Source: GCA-1730015 sp964583825
Lineage (GTDB): Bacteria > Pseudomonadota > Gammaproteobacteria > Granulosicoccales > Granulosicoccaceae
Assembly (NCBI GenBank): GCA_964583825.1
Contig: CAZOXM010000006.1
Span: 15,302 to 79,301, forward strand
Reading direction: 5' to 3'
DNA: 64,000 nt
Below the pieces are notes generated by a model that worked only from the letters and a program-made list of their open reading frames with translations, searched no databases and was not told the DNA's origin. The position numbers were made by a program, and so were the translations under genes. This document shows positions 54,583 through 63,626 of the stretch, piece by piece (within the stretch, counting starts at the first letter, position 1; each line of letters starts with the position of its first letter).

Positions 54583-55878
54583 CTAGGCTGCCAGTTCCTG
54601 TTTATTCGGAGAAGCCCACGCCAGCCAGATAGCTGCCGTCCACGAAAACTGCTTACCGAGGCAACCCTCGCCGGTCACCGGGTCAAAACATTCGCGAAAG
54701 CCCGATTGCTGTATCAGCTGACACAGATCCTGTCTGACTTTTTGCGCATGGCTGTTATAACCCTGCTCTGCCAGCCCGAGTGAAATGAGATAATTCATCT
54801 GTGGCCATACCGGACCGCACCAGTAGCGCTGCGCATCGAACCCTTCCGCGGCCGGGTCCCAGCTCGGCATCAGGAACTTCACCTGCTTTTGAATACGCTC
54901 CAGGTGCTCAATGGTACGCTGACGCTGAATATCAGTTCCTGCATTCGCGGCAAAGCACAGGAAACTGGCATTGCTGACACCACCGGAAAACTCACCTGTT
55001 TTCATGTTGCGGGCGGTGAAAGCACCGATATCGTCGTTCCAGAACTGATCCGTACTGCGTTCACCCTGTGCGATCAGTTGCTGCAGATTATTCACAGCAT
55101 TCTCGTTTCCGACCTGCTCCGCCAGTCGCAGCAGGTCACGATTGGCACGCAACAGTATAAAGTGGATACCGGGGTCTGCCATTAAGAACGGACTTTCGTC
55201 GGTAAAACGGCGTTGATCCCAGCCCCTCTCGCGCGCAAACTTAACCAGCGTAATAAATTTGTCGTACTGATCCTGTCTCGGACGCTGCCTCGCTTGCGCG
55301 TGCTGCGTGTCTTTGCGCTGGTAGGGCTCGAGTGCTTCATCCACCGTCATGGCGTCCAGACCGATTTCCCAGTCGGGACAGTTATCACGCCCTGTCTCCC
55401 ACGGATGAACTGTTGCGACCACGCCGTCAGTGGAACGGTCGCGCTGAAACCACACATGCCAGTCGACCACGCGATCGATCATCGACGCGGCTCGATCGAG
55501 ATCGTACTGATCTCCGCTCGCCACCAGTTCATGCATCGCGGTGGCCATGATCGGTGGTTGTGAAATGCCGGTGGACGGCATTGGCGGGGCGACGGCTCTC
55601 GCGGTGCGTGTCTGCCAGACCGCCGGCCCTGGAAAGTAGTCGGGATCGTCATGGCGGAAAAGAATGCTGGGCACCATGCCGTCGTCCCACTGCCCTTCCA
55701 GCAGAAACTCAAGTTCGGTCCACGCTCTAACGCGATCAAATGCGCCATAACCCAGCGCCACGAAGGCAGAATCCCAGTTCCACTGATACGGGTACAGCCT
55801 TGCGGTCGGCACGGTATACCCACCTCGATCATTGGTTTTAAGTACCTCAACCGCTTCTGCGTCCAGATGTTCGGACAT
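54583..55878 (-). CDS. GH63-like mannosyl/glucosylglycerate hydrolase
   Basis: 431 residues from the ATG at 55878, 4 bp after the permease stop. The (alpha/alpha)6 glycosidase pattern is seen: LYPYQWNWDSAFVALGYG, then DDGMVPSILFR, ISQPPIMATAMHEL, HPWETGRDNCPDWE, FWNDDIGAFTARNM, and YWCGPVWPQMNYLISLGL, with GKQFSWTAAIWLAWAS at the end. Small bacterial GH63 members of this type hydrolyse 2-O-alpha-mannosylglycerate and glucosylglycerate to sugar and glycerate. There is no signal peptide, so it works in the cytoplasm after ABC import. The acid catalyst is likely Asp in WNWDSAF; I have not assigned it with certainty. Confidence 0.85.
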   Translation of the reverse strand: MSEHLDAEAVEVLKTNDRGGYTVPTARLYPYQWNWDSAFVALGYGAFDRVRAWTELEFLLEGQWDDGMVPSILFRHDDPDYFPGPAVWQTRTARAVAPPMPSTGISQPPIMATAMHELVASGDQYDLDRAASMIDRVVDWHVWFQRDRSTDGVVATVHPWETGRDNCPDWEIGLDAMTVDEALEPYQRKDTQHAQARQRPRQDQYDKFITLVKFARERGWDQRRFTDESPFLMADPGIHFILLRANRDLLRLAEQVGNENAVNNLQQLIAQGERSTDQFWNDDIGAFTARNMKTGEFSGGVSNASFLCFAANAGTDIQRQRTIEHLERIQKQVKFLMPSWDPAAEGFDAQRYWCGPVWPQMNYLISLGLAEQGYNSHAQKVRQDLCQLIQQSGFRECFDPVTGEGCLGKQFSWTAAIWLAWASPNKQELAA

Positions 55879-55882
55879 AACA

Positions 55883-57100
55883 TTAACCCTTAACACTGCC
55901 GGCCGTTAAACCAGCCACTAAAAATCGTTCAAACCATAAAAACAAAATAAGTACCGGCACCGTGGCAATCACGGCACCCGCCATTAAATGCTGACGCGGA
56001 ATTTCGGACGAATTCAACGACTGCACCCCTCTTGACAGCGTAAAAATGTCCGGACTATCCAGGAACATGAAAGCAAAGAGAAATTCGTTCCATGCGATCA
56101 TGAAGATATACAGCGACACCGATGCAATGGCCGGCAGCGACAGCGGCAGCGTAATCTTGATAATCACCCCCAGTCTGCTCAGACCGTCCATCAGACCAGC
56201 CTCCTCCAGTTCATAGGGCAGCCCGCGGAAATAACCCTGCAGCATGTACACCGCCACCGGAATGGTAGTCGCCGGATAAACAACGACCAAACCGATCAGT
56301 GTATTGCGCAGCCCGAGCTGGGAGAACACCGCATATAACGGGATCACCAGCACAATCGCCGGCACCATATAGATCAGGAGAATCGAACGCGACAGTACTG
56401 CCTGACCGGGAAACTTCAGGCGCGATACGGCATACGCACCGGGTATGGAAAAAAGCAAAGTGATGATGACCGTCGCGACTGACACCACTGCCGAGTTCAG
56501 CAGAAACAAACCGAACCGGTAGTCGGTAAACAATTCGATGTAACTTCGAAACAGCGTTTGTGGTGCCTGCGTGAAATCGATGGAAAGATCCAGTGGGTTC
56601 GACAGCAGCGATTGCTGACTTTTAAGACTGGTCATCAGCATCACGTAAAACGGCAGGGCCACCATGATAGTGAAAAAGATAAAGCCAAGTCCCTTGGCAA
56701 CCCGTATCAGAATAACCTCTACCTGATAACGACCCTGACCACCGGCAGTCATGTCGCGAAAGCACAGGTGCCAGCTCACCGCAGACATCACAAATACGGC
56801 GATCCAGCTCAGCACCAGCGTCGTCGACGGCGCAGTACCACCGGCGGCTGTGTACAAAAGCCAATACACACCCATCGATATTGCCGCACTCACCGGTATC
56901 CATAACTCCTCGCGACGCTTAAGCGGTGTGAGGATATAAAAAGCACTGCCGGCGATCCCTGCGATCATCGCATTACCGGCGTCGGGAATAATGGTTTCCC
57001 CACTCACCAGCATTGCGAGCACACTGAGCACCACAATGTAGATACCTGCCCACAGTGCTCCGACAAACAGACTAATGAAAAAAGCGTTACCAATTCTCAA
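55883..57100 (-). CDS. Sugar ABC importer permease, MalG type with extra N-terminal membrane domain
   Basis: 405 residues, against about 280-300 for ordinary MalG-type permeases. The extra ~110 residues at the N-terminus carry about four hydrophobic helices (residues 5-35, 43-60, 70-87, 93-112). The normal permease part follows: LPFYVMLMTSLKSQ, then the EAA-type coupling loop in YELEEAGLMDGLSRLGVIIKITLPLSLPAIA and WNEFLFAFMFL. The stop is 4 bp before the hydrolase ATG. The function of the added membrane domain is unknown. Confidence 0.88.
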   Translation of the reverse strand: MRIGNAFFISLFVGALWAGIYIVVLSVLAMLVSGETIIPDAGNAMIAGIAGSAFYILTPLKRREELWIPVSAAISMGVYWLLYTAAGGTAPSTTLVLSWIAVFVMSAVSWHLCFRDMTAGGQGRYQVEVILIRVAKGLGFIFFTIMVALPFYVMLMTSLKSQQSLLSNPLDLSIDFTQAPQTLFRSYIELFTDYRFGLFLLNSAVVSVATVIITLLFSIPGAYAVSRLKFPGQAVLSRSILLIYMVPAIVLVIPLYAVFSQLGLRNTLIGLVVVYPATTIPVAVYMLQGYFRGLPYELEEAGLMDGLSRLGVIIKITLPLSLPAIASVSLYIFMIAWNEFLFAFMFLDSPDIFTLSRGVQSLNSSEIPRQHLMAGAVIATVPVLILFLWFERFLVAGLTAGSVKG

Positions 57101-57105
57101 AGCGC

Positions 57106-58401
57106 TTACCCGTCATCCTGTGGTGAATATCTGAAGAACAGCAGCGCCGATATCAGCAACACGACAAAAACAACAACCGCAACAGCAGCACCGGCCCCGA
57201 GATTGGACACGGCAAATGCCTGTTCATAGACATCCACCGTTAACGTTCTGGTGCCGGCACCGCCGCCGGTCAGCAGAAAGATGTCGTCAAACTTGTTAAA
57301 CGTCCAGATAAAGCGCAGCAGAAACAACACAGCGAGTATGCCCGCCAGCTGAGGCAGCGAGATGTACCAGAATTGCTGCAGTGGCGACGCTCCGTCAATT
57401 TCAGCGGCCTCATAGGTATCGCTCGACATCGATTGCATGCGCGCGAGAATAAACAGAAATGACAACGGGAAATAGCGCCAGACTTCAAAAGAAATTACCG
57501 TGGTCAGCGCTACCGGAAAATCAAGGGTAAAACCGAACAGATTAACAGGGGTTGCACGCTGGCCAAGAAAATTAACGGGGCCGTCTACCGCGCCAATCTT
57601 CAGCAGTATCGCGTTAAGCGTGCCACCCGGTCCGGCATCCAGCAGCAACACCCACGCAAAAGCAACGGCAATCACCGGTGCCACATAAGGAAACAGAAAG
57701 AAACCCCGCAAGATGCCACGCCCGGGAAATGTGGTACTCAACAGCTGCGCAGCAAACAGTCCAAATACAAGTGCACCAAGGGTGCCGAACACGGTGTAGT
57801 AGAGCGATACACGCAACACGGTCCAGAATTCACTGGCGGAGAATATTTTTCTGAAGTTGTCGAGCGTAAACTCACTGTTGGTCAGGATGTTATCTGCAGT
57901 GCCATCAATCACGGGCTTGGAGGCGCGCGGGTTAACCGGATTGTCGATGTACGCCTGGTCCGCAACCACCGATATCGTCAGCGTTTCTCTCTGGCCCGGC
58001 TCGTAGTTACCGAGTTCACAACGCAAATCCACACCATTCAGCTGACAGCGCGAATCGAGTTCTCCAACCACGCTGATGCCGCCTGGCAAGGTGTCGGCCA
58101 GCGTAATGTCAGAGATCAGACCTTTCTGAGAAGAATTACGCAGGCGATAGCTGATCTCCGCTTCGTCGCCGGCGGCTTTCGGTGCCGGTCTGATCCGCTC
58201 GTTAGAAATCACAGACGGTGCCCGCAGATCACCCAGCTGCACGGGCTTAAAGCTGATCCAGAAATTGGCCAGCAACGGCAACAGTACAATGGACAACACG
58301 ATGAGTATCGTCGGCAGGATCATCGTGTAGGCAAGTCGCATTTCGGACTTACCCAGCGGTCCGCGACCTCGCGGTGGTTGTGCGTGAAGTGTGTTATTCA
58401 T
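57106..58401 (-). CDS. Sugar ABC importer permease, MalF type with a DUF11-like insert
   Basis: 431 residues from the ATG at 58401. The first helix (MILPTILIVLSIVLLPLLANFW) is followed by a long extracytoplasmic insert of about 120 residues before the second. The insert has the pattern ISYRLRNSSQKGL, ITLADTLPGGISVVG, CELGNYEPGQRETLTIS, which resembles the DUF11/Ig-like repeat fold. Two cysteines there (RCQLNGVDLRC) could pair. After it come five helices and the coupling loop YEAAEIDGASPLQQFWYISLPQLAG. In MalF an inserted P2 loop contacts the binding protein, so this one may do the same. It lies 53 bp after the binding-protein gene. Confidence 0.87.
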   Translation of the reverse strand: MNNTLHAQPPRGRGPLGKSEMRLAYTMILPTILIVLSIVLLPLLANFWISFKPVQLGDLRAPSVISNERIRPAPKAAGDEAEISYRLRNSSQKGLISDITLADTLPGGISVVGELDSRCQLNGVDLRCELGNYEPGQRETLTISVVADQAYIDNPVNPRASKPVIDGTADNILTNSEFTLDNFRKIFSASEFWTVLRVSLYYTVFGTLGALVFGLFAAQLLSTTFPGRGILRGFFLFPYVAPVIAVAFAWVLLLDAGPGGTLNAILLKIGAVDGPVNFLGQRATPVNLFGFTLDFPVALTTVISFEVWRYFPLSFLFILARMQSMSSDTYEAAEIDGASPLQQFWYISLPQLAGILAVLFLLRFIWTFNKFDDIFLLTGGGAGTRTLTVDVYEQAFAVSNLGAGAAVAVVVFVVLLISALLFFRYSPQDDG

Positions 58402-58453
58402 GACGGTAGACAAGGCGCGGCACCGATTGCGCCGCGCCTGATTCAGCGCTGAC

Positions 58454-59794
58454 TTAAAGCGCCTTGTGCTTCTCGACAATCATGTTGGCCGCATCATCCA
58501 GTGACAGTTCACCGTCGATGTACTGACGGATAACCTGCGACATAACGCGGGCATTAACGATTTTTGAAGCGGTAGCCAGATTGCCTGACTCAACACCCCA
58601 TCGATTACCGACAGACAAACCGGCAACGATGTCGTTGATAACAGACTCCGGATAAATGTCTCCGAGTGGCGCTTTGCGATCCACACCGACCGGCAGTGAC
58701 GCCCACAGAGTTTCGTAATCATTGGCACCGGCGGAGGGGCCTTTACGAACCGGGAACTTGCCTTCAGGTGCCTGACCGAGCCAGTCGCCGTAGCCTTCAG
58801 AAACAACAAACTGAACAAACTCCGAGGCGACATCGGTATTTGCATCTGCAGTGATACCGAGGTAGCGCACGTCAGCATAGGCGGCACCAGCATCATTACC
58901 CGGACCTGAAAAGACAGTCACAAAGCCAGTCTTTTCTGCCAGCTCCTTTGACGTCGGGTCAGCTGCATAAGTGACCGGGGCACTGTCACGCAGTCCACCC
59001 AGCTCGTCGAGCAACGACGGTGACCAGATAATCATCGCAGCTTTGCCGTCGAGGTATTGCTCGCGCGACTGTTTCCAGAACAACTCGCCCGCAGGAGACG
59101 CATCGGCGATCATTTTGTAAAACTGCAGTACCACTTTCAGTTGCGAGGTATCTTCGTTGATCGATCCGTCGTCATTCACCGGTGAATACCCGGCCGCCAG
59201 CGATATGTGCTCGATCAACTGCATCATGTAGGTTTCATCAATTTTTGTTGCAGCGACAAAACCATACATTTCCGGCGGGTTATGCAGCTTGAGAATGGCT
59301 GCCTGAATATCCGCGAAAGAGCTGGGGGGATTCAGTCCGGCTTCTGCAAACAGATCGGATCGATACACAACGAGCTGGGTCCAGCCGTCGGTCGGCACAG
59401 AGACGATCTCTCCATTGGACTTCGCCATGTTCAACGGTCCGGCTGCATAGGTATCCATGCCGAGCTCATTGACAACATCAGTAGCCGCTACCGTATCGAG
59501 AATACCGGCTTCGGCGAAAGGCAGCAGATGCTGCACTGTGTGGTTCAGTACATCGGGCAGATCACCGGCAGCAAACGCCGCCGTGGTGCGGGTGGCGATC
59601 TCCGCCTCTTCTACCGGAATCACCTCAACGGTGTGACCGGTGGCAGCTTCGAAGTCTGCAGCCAGCTTCTCCTGGCGCTCCATTCGCTCAGGCTGGATCT
59701 CCATGGTCCAGAACTTTATGTTATCAGCATTGACCATTGGCGCTGACAGCACCGCTGTTAATACCGCCGCAGATAGTACGGATTTTCTTATCAT
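58454..59794 (-). CDS. Sugar ABC importer substrate-binding protein (family 1)
   Basis: 446 residues from the ATG at 59794, preceded by an AGGGG ribosome-binding site. A signal peptide (MIRKSVLSAAVLTAVLSAPMVNA) is followed by the family 1 solute-binding pattern: IKFWTMEIQPERMERQEKLAADFEAATG, then VSVPTDGWTQLVVYRSDLFAEAGLNPPSSF and KAAMIIWSPSLLDELGG. It delivers a sugar or glycoside to the permeases. From the operon, glucosylglycerate or mannosylglycerate is the best guess. It begins 22 bp after the LacI gene stop. Confidence 0.92.
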   Translation of the reverse strand: MIRKSVLSAAVLTAVLSAPMVNADNIKFWTMEIQPERMERQEKLAADFEAATGHTVEVIPVEEAEIATRTTAAFAAGDLPDVLNHTVQHLLPFAEAGILDTVAATDVVNELGMDTYAAGPLNMAKSNGEIVSVPTDGWTQLVVYRSDLFAEAGLNPPSSFADIQAAILKLHNPPEMYGFVAATKIDETYMMQLIEHISLAAGYSPVNDDGSINEDTSQLKVVLQFYKMIADASPAGELFWKQSREQYLDGKAAMIIWSPSLLDELGGLRDSAPVTYAADPTSKELAEKTGFVTVFSGPGNDAGAAYADVRYLGITADANTDVASEFVQFVVSEGYGDWLGQAPEGKFPVRKGPSAGANDYETLWASLPVGVDRKAPLGDIYPESVINDIVAGLSVGNRWGVESGNLATASKIVNARVMSQVIRQYIDGELSLDDAANMIVEKHKAL

Positions 59795-59816
59795 CGATAT
59801 CCCCTGTTGGTAGGTG

Positions 59817-60851
59817 TTAATGATGGTGTTGAGTCCATAACGGACCGTCTGAGTTGCGGATAAGGAGCTCCGCACGTTTGAGAATCTGGTGTTCCGTCGG
59901 ATCGTCGCCATCTATGATGGCGAGCAGCATATCTCCGAGTTCACGACCCGACTGCGCCAGTGGTTGTGACATGGTGGTGAGTGGCGGGTTGGTATGACGC
60001 CCGATCTTCAGACCGTCGTATCCGATCACCGAGACATGCTTACCGGCGACGAGCCCGCGTGCCCGAATACCGGCCAACACACCGCACGCCAGTGTGTCAG
60101 ATACGCACAGCATGGCAGAGGGAGGAACAGACAGACTGAGCAAATCAGAGGCTGCACGCTCACCGGCGTCGTCCGTTAGCTCGGTAATGTGGACGATAGC
60201 ATCGTCGAATTCGAGCCCAGCGTTGTGCAGGCCACGCTTGTACCCTTCAAGACGCTGGTAAGCGAAGTTAAAATACAACGGTGCACCGACAAAGCCAATG
60301 CGATGGTGCCCAAGATCAACCAGGTGCTTCACGGCACTTTCAAAGGCGAGCTCGTTGTCGATGTCATACCACGCATAGTCATCGCAGACCGCCGAGCGGC
60401 CGTGCACCACAAAGGGAAAGCCCGCTTCCTGCAGCAGGTCGATGCGTGCGTCATGTCGAAACGGTCGCGACAATACCACGCCGCCAACACGCCCCGATGT
60501 CACTAAGCGCTGAATGGTCTTTGCTTCCTGTTCTGCCGCCAGCGAGTGAGAAACCAGTAAGTCCCAGCCTCGTCGGGCCAGCGATTCATCAAGCCCCTGT
60601 AGCAGTTGCGCAATGAATGCCTCCCCAATCGAACCGTGATGCTGCGGGATGACAAAGGCCACTGCCTCAGCCACTCCCGTCGCCAAGCGCCGTGCATTCT
60701 GGTTGGGCTTGTAGCCGAGTTCCAGTGCCGCTGTCTGCACCCGAGCGATTGTCTTGGCGCTGATATCCGAATAGCCATTCAGCGCGCGTGAGACGGTGCT
60801 CTCGGTCAGGTCCAGTTCGCCGGCCAGATCTCTAAGCGTTGGTCGTTTCAT
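59817..60851 (-). CDS. LacI-family transcriptional regulator of the glycosylglycerate operon
   Basis: 344 residues from the ATG at 60851. The N-terminal helix-turn-helix is TLRDLAGELDLTESTVSRALNGYSDIS, followed by the hinge (ALELGYKPNQNARRLATG) and a periplasmic-binding-like effector domain (VLCVSDTLACGVLAGIRA; VIGYDG). It is the first gene of the minus-strand operon that includes the ABC importer and glycosidase. Two LacI-type operators flank its own -10 box, so it is likely autoregulated and induced by an imported sugar or glycoside. Confidence 0.93.
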   Translation of the reverse strand: MKRPTLRDLAGELDLTESTVSRALNGYSDISAKTIARVQTAALELGYKPNQNARRLATGVAEAVAFVIPQHHGSIGEAFIAQLLQGLDESLARRGWDLLVSHSLAAEQEAKTIQRLVTSGRVGGVVLSRPFRHDARIDLLQEAGFPFVVHGRSAVCDDYAWYDIDNELAFESAVKHLVDLGHHRIGFVGAPLYFNFAYQRLEGYKRGLHNAGLEFDDAIVHITELTDDAGERAASDLLSLSVPPSAMLCVSDTLACGVLAGIRARGLVAGKHVSVIGYDGLKIGRHTNPPLTTMSQPLAQSGRELGDMLLAIIDGDDPTEHQILKRAELLIRNSDGPLWTQHHH

Positions 60852-60872
60852 GAAATACGAGCGCCCCTCCAC

Positions 60873-60886
60873 CGAAAGCGCTTTCG
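60873..60886. promoter_or_regulatory. LacI-family operator, downstream site
   Basis: CGAAAGCGCTTTCG is a perfect 14-bp palindrome with the GAAANCGNTTTC core expected for LacI-family repressors. It lies in the leader between the start site and the LacI ATG, 33 bp (three helical turns) from the other site. Confidence 0.8.
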
Positions 60887-60898
60887 TGAGCTGCGCAT

Positions 60899-60926
60899 GC
60901 TATACCGAAACCGCTTTCGAAAGCAA
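60899..60926 (-). promoter_or_regulatory. Promoter of the LacI/ABC/glycosidase operon
   Basis: On the minus strand TTGCTT (60926-60921), a 16-bp spacer and TATAGC (60904-60899) form a moderately good sigma-70 promoter with a start near 60892. The spacer contains a second operator, CGAAACCGCTTTCG at 60906-60919, so bound LacI protein would block RNA polymerase. Confidence 0.65.
60906..60919. promoter_or_regulatory. LacI-family operator, spacer site
   Basis: CGAAACCGCTTTCG matches the LacI-family consensus with one unpaired position per arm. It occupies the -35/-10 spacer of the operon promoter. An overlapping perfect palindrome GCTTTCGAAAGC lies at 60913-60924. Confidence 0.75.
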
Positions 60927-60972
60927 TCGCCAGCCCGGACGGCGTGGCAGAAAATACAACTACCCGGCCCGC

Positions 60973-61740
60973 TTACGGAAATATTCCCTGGAACACCAGA
61001 CGCACTGAAATCAGGAACAACGCAATGTGTATCGCCAGAAAAAACCACTTTTCGGACACGCTTTGCGTAAATAGACGACCAGCCAACGCACCGATTAGGG
61101 CAACAGGCAGTAGCAACAACGACAACCTGGCCACATCTGATGAGTAAGTTTGCAGCGATGCATACGGAATGACTTTCGCCAGATTGATCACCGCAAAAAT
61201 AATGGTCGAGGTACCGGCAAACACCATCTTTGGTAACTGTTGTGGTAGCACATATACCTGATAAGGAGGCGCACCGGCATGGGTGACGAAACTGGTGAAT
61301 CCAGCCACAGTTCCCCAGAACAAGCCGGGACCGAGCGCCGCCGGCTTCCGCTTCCGTTGGTTGCCTGACCTCAGCCAGTGAAACAGGACAAACGACACGC
61401 CAACCACACCGACCAGCACGGAGACCAGCCGGTCGGACACCACCGAGGCGGTCAGCCAGCCAACCAACACACCGGCAATACCGGACGGAATCAAAATCAA
61501 AAGGTTGCGCAGACTGAATTCACGCCGGTACAACCACACGCCAAGCGCATCGGACAGAATATAGATCGGCAATAGTATTGCCGCGGCTGTCAACGGGGGA
61601 ATAGCCAGTGCCAGCAGCGGCACACTCAGCATGCCGGCGCCTGGCATACCGCCCTTGGACAAGCCGACAATGAACGAAGCTGCGACAAACAACCAGAACA
61701 GCTGATTACCAAAACTCACTGACGCCGCAATCTCAGTCAC
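60973..61740 (-). CDS. TauE/SafE-family sulfite exporter-like permease
   Basis: 255 residues with about eight membrane segments. The two family signatures are present: FIVGLSKGGMPGAGMLSVPLLAL near the N-terminus and GFTSFVTHAGAPPYQVYVLPQQL in the middle. The family (DUF81) exports sulfite, sulfonates or other small organic anions. It stands between the LacI operon and the amino-acid ABC importer on the same strand; no taurine or sulfoacetate genes are near, so the substrate is unknown. Confidence 0.9.
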   Translation of the reverse strand: MTEIAASVSFGNQLFWLFVAASFIVGLSKGGMPGAGMLSVPLLALAIPPLTAAAILLPIYILSDALGVWLYRREFSLRNLLILIPSGIAGVLVGWLTASVVSDRLVSVLVGVVGVSFVLFHWLRSGNQRKRKPAALGPGLFWGTVAGFTSFVTHAGAPPYQVYVLPQQLPKMVFAGTSTIIFAVINLAKVIPYASLQTYSSDVARLSLLLLPVALIGALAGRLFTQSVSEKWFFLAIHIALFLISVRLVFQGIFP

Positions 61741-61864
61741 GTATTTATCTCACACATTGCAGGTAAAGCGCGGTCATCGGTCGCGATGTCCGCAGCGCAG
61801 ACAATACGCATCGCATTGTAGTTTGGAACCATACCGGCAGCATATACCGGGTCACCGCTACGGG

Positions 61865-62596
61865 CTACACGAGAAGCCTTGCAAGGAACTCACGAGTGCG
61901 TGGTTCTGCAGGGTTGGAAAACAACCTGTCCGGACTGCCCTGCTCCACAACCGCCCCGTGATCGAGAAAACATACACGATCAGCGATTTCTCTGGCAAAA
62001 GCCATTTCATGGGTGGCAAGCACCATGGTCATTTTCTGTTGCTTGAGTGCTCTAACCACATCCAGCACTTCGGCTACCAGTTCAGGGTCAAGTGCGGATG
62101 TTATCTCATCGAGCAACAGCAACTCCGGCTGCATGGCCAGCGTGCGAACGATCGCCACTCGTTGCTGCTGTCCGCCGGACAAGTGATCGGGATAACTGGC
62201 GGCCTTGTCGAGAAGGCCAAAACGATCAAGCAGGCTCAGCGCTCTGGCTTCAGCTTCGTCCCGGCTTTCATTATTTACGCGGCACGGCGCGAGGGTGATG
62301 TTCGCCAGCACCGTCAGATGCGGGAACAAATTAAAACTCTGAAACACAAGGCCAATGCGCTTGCGGATCGGATCCGGATCGAGGGTCGGCTCTGCAATAT
62401 CAAAACCATCGAGCCAGATCTCTCCGCTGTCAATTGTCTCAAGTAGATTAATGCATCGCAGCAGCGTGGACTTGCCGGAGCCTGACGCACCAATCAGACA
62501 CACCAGCTCGCCTTCGTCGACCTCAAGAGAAAGGTTATCGATCACGCAATGCCGATCGAATGACTTGGTGACCGAATTGAGCCTGAGCTTCACCAC
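61865..62596 (-). CDS. Polar amino-acid ABC importer ATP-binding protein
   Basis: 243 residues of the GlnQ/HisP family. Walker A is GASGSGKSTLLRCINLLE, the signature LSGGQQQRVAIVRTLA, Walker B LLLDEITSALDPELV (Ile replaces the usual Pro, a common variant in this family) and the H-loop VLATHEMAFAREI. It energises import of a polar amino acid with the permease and binding protein encoded just upstream (62721 to the right edge). 124 bp separate it from the permease gene. Confidence 0.93.
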   Translation of the reverse strand: MVKLRLNSVTKSFDRHCVIDNLSLEVDEGELVCLIGASGSGKSTLLRCINLLETIDSGEIWLDGFDIAEPTLDPDPIRKRIGLVFQSFNLFPHLTVLANITLAPCRVNNESRDEAEARALSLLDRFGLLDKAASYPDHLSGGQQQRVAIVRTLAMQPELLLLDEITSALDPELVAEVLDVVRALKQQKMTMVLATHEMAFAREIADRVCFLDHGAVVEQGSPDRLFSNPAEPRTREFLARLLV

Positions 62597-62720
62597 TAGC
62601 CTGCGTTTTTGGTGGGGTGATCAATAAAAATGAAAGCTTGGTCTATGTGCATAGTGTTAAACACTGGATTCGGTAGTTGACTGGAAACAGCAATATGTCT
62701 GGTGATGTGGCCCATGCCGG

Positions 62721-63542
62721 CTAGACCGAGCGCTCGCGCCGCTGTCGGGCCAGTAGATAGTCCGCATACCGGGTGACTGGAATGGTGACACACAGAAATA
62801 TAATGGCTGCACCGACATAGGGAGTAAAATTGGCCAGCAATGATTTGTACACATTGGCCTGACGCAGCACTTCAATCGGTCCGATAAATGACAGCAGCGC
62901 AACGTCCTTCAGCAATGCAATAACAAAGTTCATCAACGCCGGCACCTGTCTGCGAATCGCCTGCGGGAGCACAACATATCGCATGGTATCCGATCCACTC
63001 AAGCCGAGCGACCGCGCTGCCGCCGTCTGGCTGGCGTGAACCGATTCTATCCCTGCGCGAAAGACTTCTGCCACATAGGCCGAATAACCGAGTACCAGTG
63101 CAACAGTGCCCCAGATGTATGGCGAATTGTAGGGTCTCGGCAGTCCCAGCCCCGGGATACCAAAACCGATCAGATAGACCAGTAATATTACCGGCACACC
63201 TCTGAGCACATCCGTGTACACAGCGGCAAACAGGCGCAGCGGAAACAAGGCCGCGCGCTGCGTGTTACGCGCCAGCGCTATCGCCAGCGACAGTGCGAAA
63301 ATTAACGGTGCGGACCAGAGAAAAATTTTAAGGTCCACCACAAACGCCAACAGCAGCGTTGGAAAGGTTCTAAACAGGATCTCACCATTAAAGAAGCTGC
63401 TTTTCACGGCAGCCCAGCCGGGCGCCAAAGGCACCAGCAGCACCAGCGCGACGACGACGGCTAACAGTGAGGCACCGGAGATAAGCAGACTGCGGCGCCT
63501 CATCCGCTGATCGTGCAGCTGCCTTCGATTCAGAACGGTCAT
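62721..63542 (-). CDS. Polar amino-acid ABC importer permease (HisM/GlnP type)
   Basis: 273 residues with an N-terminal anchor helix and four or five more helices. The family coupling region is seen in AEVFRAGIESVHASQTAAARSLGLSGSDTMRYVVLPQAIRRQVPALMN. PVILLVYLIGFGIPGLGLPRPYNSP is the typical segment before it. Only one permease gene is present, so it should act as a homodimer. It lies between the binding-protein gene and the ATPase gene on the minus strand. Confidence 0.92.
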   Translation of the reverse strand: MTVLNRRQLHDQRMRRRSLLISGASLLAVVVALVLLVPLAPGWAAVKSSFFNGEILFRTFPTLLLAFVVDLKIFLWSAPLIFALSLAIALARNTQRAALFPLRLFAAVYTDVLRGVPVILLVYLIGFGIPGLGLPRPYNSPYIWGTVALVLGYSAYVAEVFRAGIESVHASQTAAARSLGLSGSDTMRYVVLPQAIRRQVPALMNFVIALLKDVALLSFIGPIEVLRQANVYKSLLANFTPYVGAAIIFLCVTIPVTRYADYLLARQRRERSV

Positions 63543-63626
63543 TACCTGCGGTTCAGGTATTGGAGACTGGGCCAGCCGCCAGAACGGCGCACTGGCAATT
63601 CAATAGATATCGTATTGCGATGAGCG

